From Branchiostoma floridae (lineage: Eukaryota > Chordata > Leptocardii > Amphioxiformes > Branchiostomatidae), in NCBI RefSeq assembly GCF_000003815.2, contig NC_049979.1:26455213-26519212 (forward strand): a DNA stretch of 64,000 nucleotides. The letters are read 5' to 3'. A program made the translations under genes and the position numbers. Each line of letters starts with the position of its first letter. Position 1 is the stretch's first letter. Below, one piece after another: positions 22,400 through 33,323 of this stretch. The notes beneath the pieces are model-generated. The model did not search any database and had not been told where the DNA came from. It saw only the letters and a list, made by a program, of their open reading frames with translations.

Positions 22400-22471
22400 T
22401 GCCGTGACCAGGATTCGAACCTGGGTTATTGCGGCCACAACGCAATATCCTAACCACTAGACGATCACGGC
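22400..22471 (-). tRNA. tRNA-His (GTG), third copy
   Basis: 72 nt with a perfectly paired acceptor stem. The D stem carries GGAT where the 21019 copy has GGAC (G-U pair). It is the best preserved of the three His copies. Confidence 0.9.
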
Positions 22472-22479
22472 GACCTACA

Positions 22480-24790
22480 TGCGATCGGACAATAACATGA
22501 GGCCAGTGAAGTGTTACTACATAACTGTAATTGTTCATCGTGCTGATATCAAAATTGATAATGCACACACGTACTCTCAGACAGGTACACGCGCAAACGA
22601 ACACGAGCACGCACACATGCACACGGCCTTCGAAATCGCCATCTTTATGATATTTTCGTCAATGATTGTTCAAAATGAAAAGATGATACTGATCACTAGA
22701 AATATCATATATACAAACAAACGTAACGTTATATTGAGTGCCATCTCAACCTCGTTATGTGCAATAAATATATATAGTAACGGAAACTATGGTCTATCTC
22801 TACATGATCCGAATATGTTTTCTTATCTTAATCAATTGTTTTACTTGAATGCCTGTTCTGATATAATCTATAGTGACAAAGTTTTGCATTCTCTTTCATG
22901 TCTCCAACCGTAAAAGTGGAACGATGAGTTTTAGTGTAGGTGTAGTGTAGTGTTTGGGTGTAGGTTACAAAATAGCGCGAGACAAATGTGTGAACTTGAA
23001 AAAAAAACACATTAAGTCTGAAGTCTGTCTGCCAGGCAAATTGAATTAAATGAAACAAAACGACTTTAGTTGTGGCACGTTTCTTGTACAATTGTAATGT
23101 TACTTATTCATCAACATCTAGATCTCATTTCTTTCTGCAAAATTTTAAAGCATTTTCAACCTCTAATAAGTCGTCTAAAGTTTAACCCTGAACCGAATAG
23201 CGACAAAGTCAGGGATGGTGGCAGGAAAATACTGAACGAAAATTTACTGACCGATAGAAATTGCTACAAGAAGAATATTGTACAATGACAGTAAACTTGT
23301 TAAGTTAAAGTTCAACTTGCCCGCACATCTGCAACAGATGCTTAGGGGTGGCGCCCATCTCCATTTCTGTAGCCCGTGGGCCGCACATGTGTGCAAGCCA
23401 CTACAACATTGGGCTAGTCCGCTGACCTTAGTATAGTGATGTGTACTCCTATACTCTTCCTCATTTTCAGTTTCAGGTACGCGTACTGGGCTGTACATAA
23501 CGTATACCTGCGCACCTAAAGCTGACAACAACATAAAAAACGATTGATGATGTATACATGTGAGATGCGTATCATAGTAGGTGCGCTGCGTACGACAAAT
23601 AGTGTCCATACGGATCTCCAACGGTCTTAATATACCCTCGTGTTATTGTACCCATACAAACGTAAACAAATACAGTGACCTTTCACCTGGGGACTTTCCA
23701 ACGTAACAATGAAAGCCTTGACACAATAACCCGAAATAGCTCTAGACGGGAAGCCCCATTTTAAGTTTTTGCTTCTAGATTTCACAACGCTTGCAGCTAT
23801 GCTCTGTCAGTTCGCTTTGTCAGCTAAGTAGTGAGTGTAGGGTCCTTAAGACATTCCACAAAGATTGCTTCAGAGGCCGGGAAGAGTAACATTATCCACC
23901 TACACCTGTTACCTTAACCCCTAACGTTACAAGTGTGAGGCGGAAGTGGTTGCACCACAGGTATGTTCAGCTTTACTTACACTACTTTGCGGTTGGCAAA
24001 AATGATTCATTGGTTTATTATTACAAACTCCTCGTCATGTCACCTCGGAACATGCTGTTAGGATGGTTTAGTCGATCGATTGTGAATGAATTCGGGTAGG
24101 GGTCAAACTGATCAGCGTTGTAGCAACCAGCTACTTTGAACATACATTACGTAACTTAACTTTAAGTTTCCTTCCCGGTGTGAGTGGATCAATTAAGTCC
24201 GTCCGGATATGCAGCTTGTACTGTTCAGTGAAAACCTTGTGTTTATATGCCACCAGGTGGTTTATCGGCTATGCAATTGTAACAAAATTAATGCAATGTT
24301 AAACTTTCAACCGGGGAAGTGGGAAGAAAATGTCAACTTTGTTCTTTGATACTAGTAGTAGATTGGTGTGGGAGGGGGGTTAAGGTATTTCTGACAGGCA
24401 TAAAAATAATGCACAAAATCATCAGGCAAACGCATTCGTATCTCTTACCTTTGCATACTTAGTTTCGTCTCTGACTGTTTTTAAAGGTATCTGGTAGTCA
24501 ATAGTGATACTTTGGAATTTTCATTAATGTATTTAGCGCCTTGTCTCTGGTTCAAAATCGAAAATGAAAGTATTATATTACCCAAAGGTCAGTCAGACCA
24601 GTTGAACAGCAAAATAAGTTGTTGTTACTTTTGCCATGACTTCTTAATTAGTCACATTCCAGTTTGATCATAGCGTTGAAAATCAAGGCGAAACAAACAC
24701 AACAAAGAGTGTTCAAAAAGTCATATCTAGCTGAAAACACAAACTTCACAGGAATTTTGTCTGTACAGTTGCACAGAATAACCAAAAAAG
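22480..24790. other. no gene recognised
   Basis: Mostly AT-rich. The start still belongs to the duplicated tRNA cassette. A GC-richer patch at 23310-23450 has an open minus frame rich in Cys/His, but it shows no domain or splice evidence. Confidence 0.4.
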
Positions 24791-24791
24791 G

Positions 24792-27700
24792 ATGGCTGTA
24801 GCCCCCCAGCCACACGTGGATATGGGTGAATTCTGCAAGGAGCAGTATATCCGTGATAACCTTCAAGTGCAAGTTCATCAACCATCAAGAGACAAAACTG
24901 AGCTAAAAAGTCACTTCACTCCTGTGTCATCTGGAGCGCCAGCAGAACACCCCACAGGTGTTCTCTGTGGGTCATCAGAATCAGACTCTCCTCTACAATT
25001 GCAAGGTATTAGGCCATGTTGATTTGATTTGACATCTGTGCTTACTAATGTGTGCCTAATGCATGTGTCACTCACTCACTCACTATCCATGGTTTGATTA
25101 TACTGCTGCTGGATAATAAAGGAACATAAAGACTTTAGTACTCAATTAGCATAATTGACATTTTTGCTTGGAGTTGAATCCAGTGGAATAGCAACTTGTT
25201 AGACATCTTTCAAAGTACATTTCTTTTGCCATCCCTTTGTATCTTGTATCACAATGCATATGGTTATTAACGTTAAATGAATTATGATTAGAGTACAGAG
25301 TCATAGAAATAATATATCTCAAGCTTGATGTTACAATCATTGAGTATAGTTGAATTACATGACATTGTCTGCCATTCGTTAAGTAATCACACAAATTAAC
25401 TTTTATCATAAATTAGTAACGCTAGTTCCCCTTTATCTGTGGTGTATATCTGTTGCATTAAAAAAAACAGGGATATCAAGTCAACAGAGAGCAAATTGCA
25501 ATATTTTCAAAACACTGTAGTTTGAAATCACCATCCATCAACTTGATATCCCTATATCATATTTCATTTTTTAAATACAATGGAAATAGGTACTCCATGG
25601 ATAAAGGTAACATATAACTAATGTCACAATGATGCCTAAAAAGCTAGTTCCTTATAACATACATTCTCATAATTCCACCGGGTGCCATTATACCGCCACC
25701 TCAAAAAACGTTGTTATAGAGGCCTTCTCAAGATTGTCTTCAACACCTAAATATCTGAATTGCATTACATTTACGATATTTAACATTCGGTATTCAAGAC
25801 AATCTTGGGAAGACCTCTATACTAACCTTTTTTTGTGGCTGTATTATGGCACCTGGTGGAATTATGATAGTCGATGTTACCAAATGAATACACATACAAT
25901 ATAGTTCATACAAAGTTACAATCATATGTTTAGCTCCACAAGAGTGGCGATAACGTTAGAAGCAAGGAATGCAAGGAATTTCCATTCACTACTTTGTCTT
26001 AAATGTCCTCAGGTTTTGCCACTTCATCTCCAGTGAATATCTCCAGCTGTGGTGCAGTGGCTTTTGGACAGACGACCATTAATTTGAATATTGGGTCCCC
26101 ACCAACACCTGCATGTTCACCATCACCCACCACAAGTTGTGGATGTAGGTTTCTGTTCTTACTAATCTGTAAATACGGAGGAGGCGCATACATTTGCTTG
26201 CGTTTAAATTGTGTGAATATTAGCAAGTTTTCTTCTACCTTTCCAAATGTATGTTTTAACTACACTATGCTTGGCATTTTCTATCAGATAAAATATTTCG
26301 ACTTTTTAAAAAGAATATCAAGTACATGTTATTTTTTACATGACTGAATAGATGAATGTAACTAGCTCTCACAGTCTCAGGTTTTGGGATACCCTGCACT
26401 TTAATACATGCATTCTAACAATATACAATACTGAAATAGACAATTATTGTATATCAAATATGATTTTGCATACTATCAATCAATTTCAGTCTTAAGCCCA
26501 GAGGAATCAGCAGACAAGTGTCAAAGACATCTGCAAAGACTGTACAGCCAGTACAACAGGACATGTCCTCTTCCATGGTACCAGGTAAACTCTACTGTTC
26601 TAGTCCAGTGTCACTCAAAAGCAAACACGGTATACCATATATATTATCAACAGATTGCAAACAGAACAGATAATCAAAATCACATGAATTGAAAGACTGT
26701 ATGTGTGTATTGTGCTGCGGCTGCTGCCCCTATGGCTGATTAATCAGCTACGGGATGATGATGATGATGAGCGTATCATTCTATCATTTTGAGCAAACAA
26801 GAGATCATCAACAGAGCCTAAGGAGAACTTGAACTGTAACGTTAGTTCAAATCTGCTAGAGACTCAATTGGAATGGAAGTTTTTTCACTGGGAATAGGGG
26901 GCGGTCAAAGAAATTATATCCCAATTCTGAAAATACATGTGAGATGACATGCTAATACATGTACATGTATATATAACAGCAATACTTAATATATACTTGT
27001 CGGTGATCTTATCTATCTAGGTGAATCAGTTGAGTACCAAGGAGTCCTACATCCCAGTCCAATTTGAGGAGAGATGCCTGCAGCAAGGTAACAAGGCTAC
27101 GTATATCAAGGAGGACGACATGCCGTTTGGGGAGGAACCCTTCATTCGCATCGATGGGGTGGGTGGGATCGGGAAAAGCATGTACATGCGCAGACTGGCG
27201 ACCCGCTGGGCCAAAGGGACCTCCAAGAAACTATCCAAAATAAAACTCCTATTTCTGATAGATGCAAACAGGATCTCTGCAAGCACCAAATGCATTCTAG
27301 ACACAATATTTGACCAGCTAATGCCTGATACTGACATCCAAAGGGAGGTACTGAAAGAATGGATGAAGGAAAACCCCAAACTTGTCATGTTATTCATCGA
27401 CAACCTTGAGCAAAATACAGGTTTCAAAGAGGATAGCTACATGGCGAAGTTTCTGAAAGGCCACTGCTTTCCTGGTAGCAATATTCTGATCAGTGTCCGT
27501 GCAGGCTTTGTGAAAGGGGGTTCTTTCCTACATAGGTGTACGTTGCAATACAAACAGTACAGTATGGCTGGCTTCAGTACTGAAGATGCTAATCTTTACA
27601 TTGACAGATTCTTCAGTGTAGAGCAAACGCAATCTGACAATGATCAGGGTACCATGGCAACGATACAAAAGGCCAAAGAGTTGAAAGACATTCTGAAGGA

Positions 27701-29930
27701 TGATTCGAATCTGATGCAGCTTGTCAAAAACCGTCTTCACGCAGCGCTAATATGCACTCTCCACGCCAAGAATGAAATGCCAATGCCTATGAGTCTCACC
27801 GGTGTGTACAACCAGTTTGTTGACTTGTTGTTCAGGCGATGTTTTGATTCCGAGAGGAATTTGTCCTTCGCTCAGAGCTTTGTTGATGACCCTGTGTGTG
27901 GGAATCCGTACTCTGAGTGGAAAGAGGACAGAATGTGTTGTCTTGCTGAGCTTGCTTGGGACGGCATACACAGGGACCATATAACGTTTAGCAAAGATGA
28001 GGTGGTTAAAATTTGTGGTTCAGGGTCGGTACTGCAGGATATCCTTTGGATGGGCCTCCTGATTTGTAACGAAGAATCGCATGGTAACGTAATACGGTAT
28101 GCTTTTCCACACCAGCTGTTGCAACAATTCTTGGCATCACATTACGTCGTCAACCACCCGCTCACATACCCTATCTGTTGGACCAAGTGGTGTGACACCA
28201 AAAAGTACGAAATGGTCTGCATCTTTGTAGCAGGGTTGGCCAGTGCAGAGAAATGTAGGGAGTTCTTTGAAGTTTTTGAGAAGTGCCATCAGGTTATGTT
28301 AGAGGAAGGGAAGAAAGGCGATTGTTCTTCCTGCTGTATAGACAACTGTGCTCTCTTGGCCTGTTGCTGTCTGGGAGAGCGCAGCCACCCCATGGACTTT
28401 GCTGACAAAGTAGCCAAGTGTCTGTCAAACCAGAAGGAAATCTGTATCAGAATCTTTGACAGAGACGGTGATTACTTCAAAAGCCATACGCTGAGTGCCT
28501 TGGCAACTGTGATCTCTGCACTTTCTGAAGAGATGGGTAGACCTAGGAACGTGAGGTTGACAGGTCTTCGTCTTAGCAAGTTTGATGCGAGAGATAAGGT
28601 AGGGGTTGCCAAACTAGCTGAAGCCATCAGGTCAGCAAAGTTTCTGAAAACACTTGAGGTGTCACTGACTGGGATGGACTGTATGGGGACATGTACAAAC
28701 AGGGAAGATGTTCTGAAGATCTTGAAGGCAATAGAAGAGTCAGAATGGGTCCAAGAACTTATCCTTGAGGCACACATTGATGCAATGAGTGAGCAGGTTG
28801 TCATGGCTGTACCTGAAGTGCTGAAAAACAAAGGGATCAAAGTTCTGAAGTTGATGACTTTGTTTGCTACCCAGTGTCCAAGATCCTGCAAAAGACAAAG
28901 GGAAAACAAAGATTGCTGTCCCCAGAAAGTGAAGACTGAGGTCTTTGTTAAAAAGCTTGCAGATGCTATCAAAACTAGCCAAGTTACACAACTGTATCTG
29001 CCTGACAATCTGTTCACTGGCTTTGCACTATCCCATATGTCCAACGCATTGACTGGCCACCACTCACTGAAACATCTGAGCATCTCAGGCTACTTCAATG
29101 GAGCAAATGCGATAGACGGCATCGCACTGGGTGCCTGGACAAAACTGATTGAGAAAACTCCACAACTCGAGACATTTTGCCTCTCTTCAATGGCACTGGC
29201 CCACACTTGGAAGCCAACAGCCATTGAAGAGATTGGGCCATTTGCAGCAGCTTTGAAAGAGGCACCCAACTTGTCGACATTGAAGTTGAACTTGAGATGG
29301 ATGTTTGGGCGTACCATGCGCCTGTTTGCGGAGGCAGTAGGCAGCTCTTCTTTAACCACCGTGGAACTCTCCTGGCATAAGATGACGGGACCATTCCTGT
29401 CATTGCTTGCAGGTTACCTGCTTAGCTCCAAAACCCTATCCTCCCTTCATCTTAAAGGGGGATTTCAAGTTGGGAAAGATCTCGAATCTTTCATTCTAGC
29501 AGCTGGAACAAGCCCTGCTCTTTCCTCTCTCACTCTGACCGGAAACCCTTTCCACACAGAAGTTGTGAAAGCTATTGCCGGAGCAGTTAGTAACTGGAGT
29601 CTGAACGACTTCACCAAGCCAACAATCACACTCACTCTTGGGGGCAGAATAGATAATTCAGTAGAAGAAGCCAGCCAGCTGTTTGTGTCAACAGAAGATG
29701 AGCTTCACGAGAAAATAAAAAGAAGGAAAGATGAGATTGATAACACACTCAAAGTCAAAGCAGTCAACCGGGTGCAAGAGGCACTGATAGCCCAGGGGTC
29801 TAAACATTGTGTATGGGTCACTTCAGAGTTCCATGAAGGGGACTGCACCTTTATGTTAGTGATAAATATTGATGGAAGCCTACAGCAAGGAATGGTAGAG
29901 GACCACTTTGTCTTAAAAACAAAGTCTTGA
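24792..29930 (+). CDS. NACHT-LRR (NLR-type) protein
   Basis: Four exons fit in phase: 24792-25005, 26013-26144, 26490-26584 and 27021-29930, about 1,116 residues. The Met at 24792 is the first credible start, but an upstream exon is possible (an AG lies at 24768). The first ~130 residues (Ser/Pro/Thr-rich) show no death-fold I can recognise. The large exon opens with a Tyr-containing linker (YIPVQF), then NACHT: Walker A GVGGIGKSM (about 193-201), Walker B LVMLFIDNLE (about 268-277) and GSNILISVRAG. Helical NACHT-associated sequence follows, then from about residue 660 leucine-rich repeats of ribonuclease-inhibitor type (LKHLSISG, LETFCLSSMAL, LSTLKLNLR, LSSLHLKGG, LSSLTLTGNPF). A charged C-terminal tail ends the protein. 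Such STAND ATPases act as cytosolic sensors that oligomerise on ligand binding. The second Walker B acidic position is Glu-Gln rather than the usual Asp-Glu. The exons flank two MITE-bearing introns. Confidence 0.85.
25419..25624. mobile_element. MITE of the ACGCTAGTTCACC family
   Basis: It opens ACGCTAGTTCCCCTTTAT after TA and closes ATGGATAAAGGTAAC...ACTAATGT. The interior has GATATCAAGTCAA and its mirror AACTTGATATCCCT. It lies in the first intron of the NACHT gene. Relatives are at 34482 and 60821. Confidence 0.7.
25668..25866. mobile_element. TIR element with ~80-bp arms
   Basis: CATAATTCCACCGGGTGCC through GAGGCCTTCTCAAGATTGTC is mirrored by GACAATCTTGGGAAGACCTC through GGCACCTGGTGGAATTATG. 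Half copies occur at 57163-57250 and 58400-58445, with fragments at 62030-62180. Confidence 0.8.
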
Positions 29931-30510
29931 AAGAACCTACAGGCGCATGTACAAGTGGAAAATGATAAATCTCTTAGCAGATGCAAAAGGTGGGCTTGTT
30001 TTGACCATATTCATATTTGGTGGCCATGGTGTTCTGTAAATTTTTCTAGAGGTGCACGCTTTTGAACTGTAAAAGGCTCTATAAGAACACACAAGACACT
30101 GCCAATGTGTTCAAACTAAGCCCAACTGCTGAGTCTTCAAATGGCAGCTTTACTTTGCTTAGGCTACACCCACAGTATCTGTACATAATCAATCCGTATA
30201 AAACTATAACGACAGAAACTGACCATTTTCCCAAGCAGAGCCTTGTCCGCAGCCTATCCAATATACCTTGGAGAGGCTTTGCTAAAAGTAAAGGGGGCTG
30301 TGTTCTCTGTGGCCTGGGTGTGGCCTCAAACCAGCCGATTCTCTGACAGCTGGTTCCAGGCCTCAGTGGAAAACTCAGCCTGATTTAGCAGAGCCTCCCT
30401 ACAGTATAGGCCCTCTCCCTCGGACAAAAGAAACTTACAAACTCAGGACTATTGGCACTAACTGACAAGTGCAAAATAGGAAGAACAAGAGCAGAAAATC
30501 ATTTTAACTT

Positions 30511-30550
30511 GCTACTTTATAATTCATTTTTAAATGAATTATAAAGTAGC
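30511..30550. repeat. 19-bp-arm perfect hairpin
   Basis: GCTACTTTATAATTCATTT is followed after two bases by its exact reverse complement. It is AT-rich, lies about 580 bp downstream of the NACHT stop, and could be a transcript hairpin or the core of a small element. Confidence 0.85.
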
Positions 30551-30571
30551 CAAGAATAATCATACACCAAA

Positions 30572-30662
30572 AAGTAGTTACTCAAGCAACTGGATATGGT
30601 TTTGGAAATGGTCAGACGTTTTGGATAGAATCCACTATCCTTCGTCAGTGACACGGAAGTGA
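30572..30662. repeat. fragment of the ACTCAAGCAACTGGAT foldback family
   Basis: GTTACTCAAGCAACTGGAT, GTCAGACGTTTTGG and TAGAATCCACTATCC match the left arm at 32083. Confidence 0.6.
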
Positions 30663-30775
30663 TCTGGAAGAAACAGGTCTTTCATACTCTAACTATGAAT
30701 GAAGACAATTTCAGATGTCCAATAGGAAACATTGCTAGACAATTCAGACAGAAGACAATTTGGATTCCAAAGAAA

Positions 30776-30849
30776 ACAAAGGTAAGGCAAAATCAAGCAG
30801 AAGATAATTTGGACAAATTGTCTTCTGCTTGATTTTGCCTTACCTTTGT
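30776..30849. repeat. 29-bp-arm perfect inverted repeat (precursor-like hairpin)
   Basis: The arm 30776-30804 (starting ACAAAGGTAAGGCAAAATC) is exactly complementary to 30821-30849, with a 16-base spacer that itself partly pairs (AATTTG/CAAATT). A nearby direct copy of CAGAAGACAATTTGGA at about 30750 hints at template switching as the origin. A small-RNA precursor is possible but unproven. Confidence 0.85.
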
Positions 30850-31516
30850 AAGAATAATCTCGGATACTTTTCAAAGTTTAGAAATGCCAAACTAACATTT
30901 TCTTGCAGTTGGGCTTGCTACACTTACATCCAGTATTTCTATGAACAAATTGATTTTCAAAAAGTGGCCATGGCAGCTGTAAAATAGGAGATACTGTATG
31001 TATTGGTTCAAACAATATTTAGTGAAAATATTACGTGAGAGAAGTTTAGTAATTGACATCATGAGGTTTTAATTTTGTGAATATTGTAAAAAAATTTCGA
31101 AGTATCAATCTTTGTACATATGAGTGGTATTTTCACACATTGTCAAATATTAGCAATGTGCATGATTGTACTGTAATATTATAATTGTAACAAATAGCAA
31201 ATGCTTGATACACAAAAATTTATTTTGGTACAAAAATTAAAGGTGTATAATTTTTATACTTTTGTAAAATTAAATGTAGTAAATTTGTGCAATATGGTAG
31301 CAAGGTTGTGTTTTGGCTACTGTTTTTATCATTTTATTTGTTGTGGCTTGCAATAATATTGACATATTTGTATGTAATACAGTGCAGAACAGATTATGTA
31401 AATAACTTGATTAGTGTTTCTAATAGAGGAAAACTTCAGGAAAACAAAGCAATGCTTTTGTTTACACAAATGTATTGGCATGACAACGAATGATCTTATA
31501 ATTAATATCTTGTTCA

Positions 31517-31522
31517 AATAAA
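31517..31522 (+). terminator. candidate poly(A) signal AATAAA
   Basis: Canonical hexamer about 1.59 kb after the NACHT stop codon in AT-rich sequence. Assignment to that gene is positional only. Confidence 0.3.
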
Positions 31523-32082
31523 GCCTGTTTCATCTCAAAAGAAGACAAAGATAACCAGTTGTCTGTTTGTTGGTGGAAGAGTTACTGTATTTTCTCCAAT
31601 TAAGTACGCACTTTTTAAACCTGTGTATTCCATATCACTCAAGGTACCAGCCTGACCATGGGCACAATTGCTCGAAGATCTCGTGCCGTCTTGTATTTAA
31701 TTTCTGTCAGACACACCCCAACACACAGTTTTAAATGCAGAATGAGAAAAAATGTTAACAACAGTAATTCCAACGTTTGAATCCGGTATTCGAATAATCA
31801 ACAATGTTGCACTAAAAGTGCGTTCGAATGATTCTATGGAGTCCCATGTGATAACATAGAATGCTGTATGAGTCTATGACAACCCAAGTTATCAACCTGT
31901 CCGGAACAATCACCTGTATCGAACATAACCGTAGCCCAGGCATGACACTGCCAAAAATTGCATACGGTACATAGAACACAGATAATACAAAGAAATACCT
32001 ACACAAAAAAGCAGTAACAAAATAATATCTCCTGATTCGTCGATGAAGGGAAGATATCTACTAAGCCACGAGATATTCAACA

Positions 32083-32588
32083 CAAAAGTTACTCAAGCAA
32101 CTTGATAAATTTTGTGAACAGTCAGACATTTATTCAAGACAGCTAGCATCTGCTGTCATTTATAGTACAGGGCTCGAAATTCATTTTTGGGATTAGGTGC
32201 ACTGGTGCACCCAGCTTAAAAAATTGGGTGCACCAAAAAATGTTTGGGTGCACCACTTAAATTTAAGTAAAAACCTAATAACAAAACTTAGTTACAAGCT
32301 TTCAAATTCTTAAACAACTACCATGAGTCCATGACAGACATTTTTATTTTCTAATCTAACACTTAAGATGTCAAGAATATGATGTATACTAGTATACTTG
32401 ATATCTTTCCATATATAAACCTAAGAAAATATTTGGGTGCACCCAAAATTGGAGCTGTGCACCCAATTTTTTCAATGGGTGCACAGCTCCAATTTTGGGT
32501 GCACCTGGGTGCACATGCACCCAGTATTTCGAGCCCTGCAGTAACTGGAAAAGACAGCAGACATCCAGTTGCTTGAGTGACTTTTGTG
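32083..32588. mobile_element. foldback element split by a nested element
   Basis: AAAAGTTACTCAAGCAAC on the left is mirrored by GTTGCTTGAGTGACTTTTG on the right. The CAGGGCTCGAAAT element (32168-32538) is nested between the arms, so the outer element is older. Confidence 0.7.
32168..32538. mobile_element. CAGGGCTCGAAAT element (family A)
   Basis: TIRs CAGGGCTCGAAAT and ATTTCGAGCCCTG. The interior repeats TTGGGTGCAC and a subterminal palindrome GGTGCACTGGTGCACC. Flanks TAGTA/CAGTA fit a 5-bp target duplication with one change. There is no open frame. Confidence 0.85.
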
Positions 32589-32932
32589 ATGACTAATATC
32601 TTCTATCTATATGACAGAGTTCTTGCCAGTACAGCTGAGCATTGTGCATCCCTATATGCTGTGATTTGTATCTCCAATGCTACAATTTATGGTTCATGGT
32701 GTTTCAATCAGCATAGGGGGCTTTTCTGTTGTTTGCACCTTATGTAAAAAAAAATGTTGGCTTTGTTTCATGAAACTTGGCCCTAAAATGCAGGAAATAG
32801 TGTCTTTGAGTTTGTGTATTACAAATTTTACAATTTTCAGGAGGAGGATGATCCCCTCCCCTCTACATTATGCTCATGCCTGCACTGCTAGCCATACAGC
32901 TTCACTGTCCCTTAGCAATGAAATAATCTTGG

Positions 32933-33266
32933 CAGGGTTGGACAAGTCCATTAGCCCGATTGTCCAGGGCAAGTGAAAGTGCCGATTGGGCAAGTGCATG
33001 TCCTACTCCACTTGTCCGATGGGGCAAGTAAGATTTTTCCATGAGTAAGTTTTTGACGTACTTTTCACAGTCATGTCATCAAGAATTTGTCAACACAGAA
33101 AAGGAGAGCCAATAGTAAAAGACTTCCATTGCATTTGCTTGTTGTGAAAATACATAGAAACATGTTATGTAAATTTCGGGCAAGCTAAAAGTTGGTTCAG
33201 ACAAGTAGGTTTGTTATGTTCTTGCCCAATAGGACAAGTGAATTTTGGAAAACTTGTCCAACTCTG
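32933..33266. mobile_element. CAGGGTTGGACAAG element (family B), exact 5-bp TSD
   Basis: 334 bp with ends CAGGGTTGGACAAG and CTTGTCCAACTCTG. CTTGG directly flanks both sides. The interior repeats GGGCAAGT and its complement near each end. Confidence 0.9.
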
Positions 33267-33323
33267 CTTGGTGAGAATCCTGCATATAATACTAATAACA
33301 TAACCTAATGTGTCCCACAGACT

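Larger units (their letters stand above)
29931..33320. other. repeat-rich interval between NACHT and POLR2E genes
   Basis: No gene was recognised. It holds the probable NACHT 3' untranslated region and the hairpins and TIR elements listed separately. Confidence 0.5.

Noticed and set aside
23244-23621. 125-codon Cys-rich minus-strand frame
   Set aside because: Cysteines do not follow a known spacing; no splice or start support. Left as unexplained sequence.
28472-29083. 203-codon minus-strand frame
   Set aside because: Antisense of the NACHT-LRR exon; no family features.
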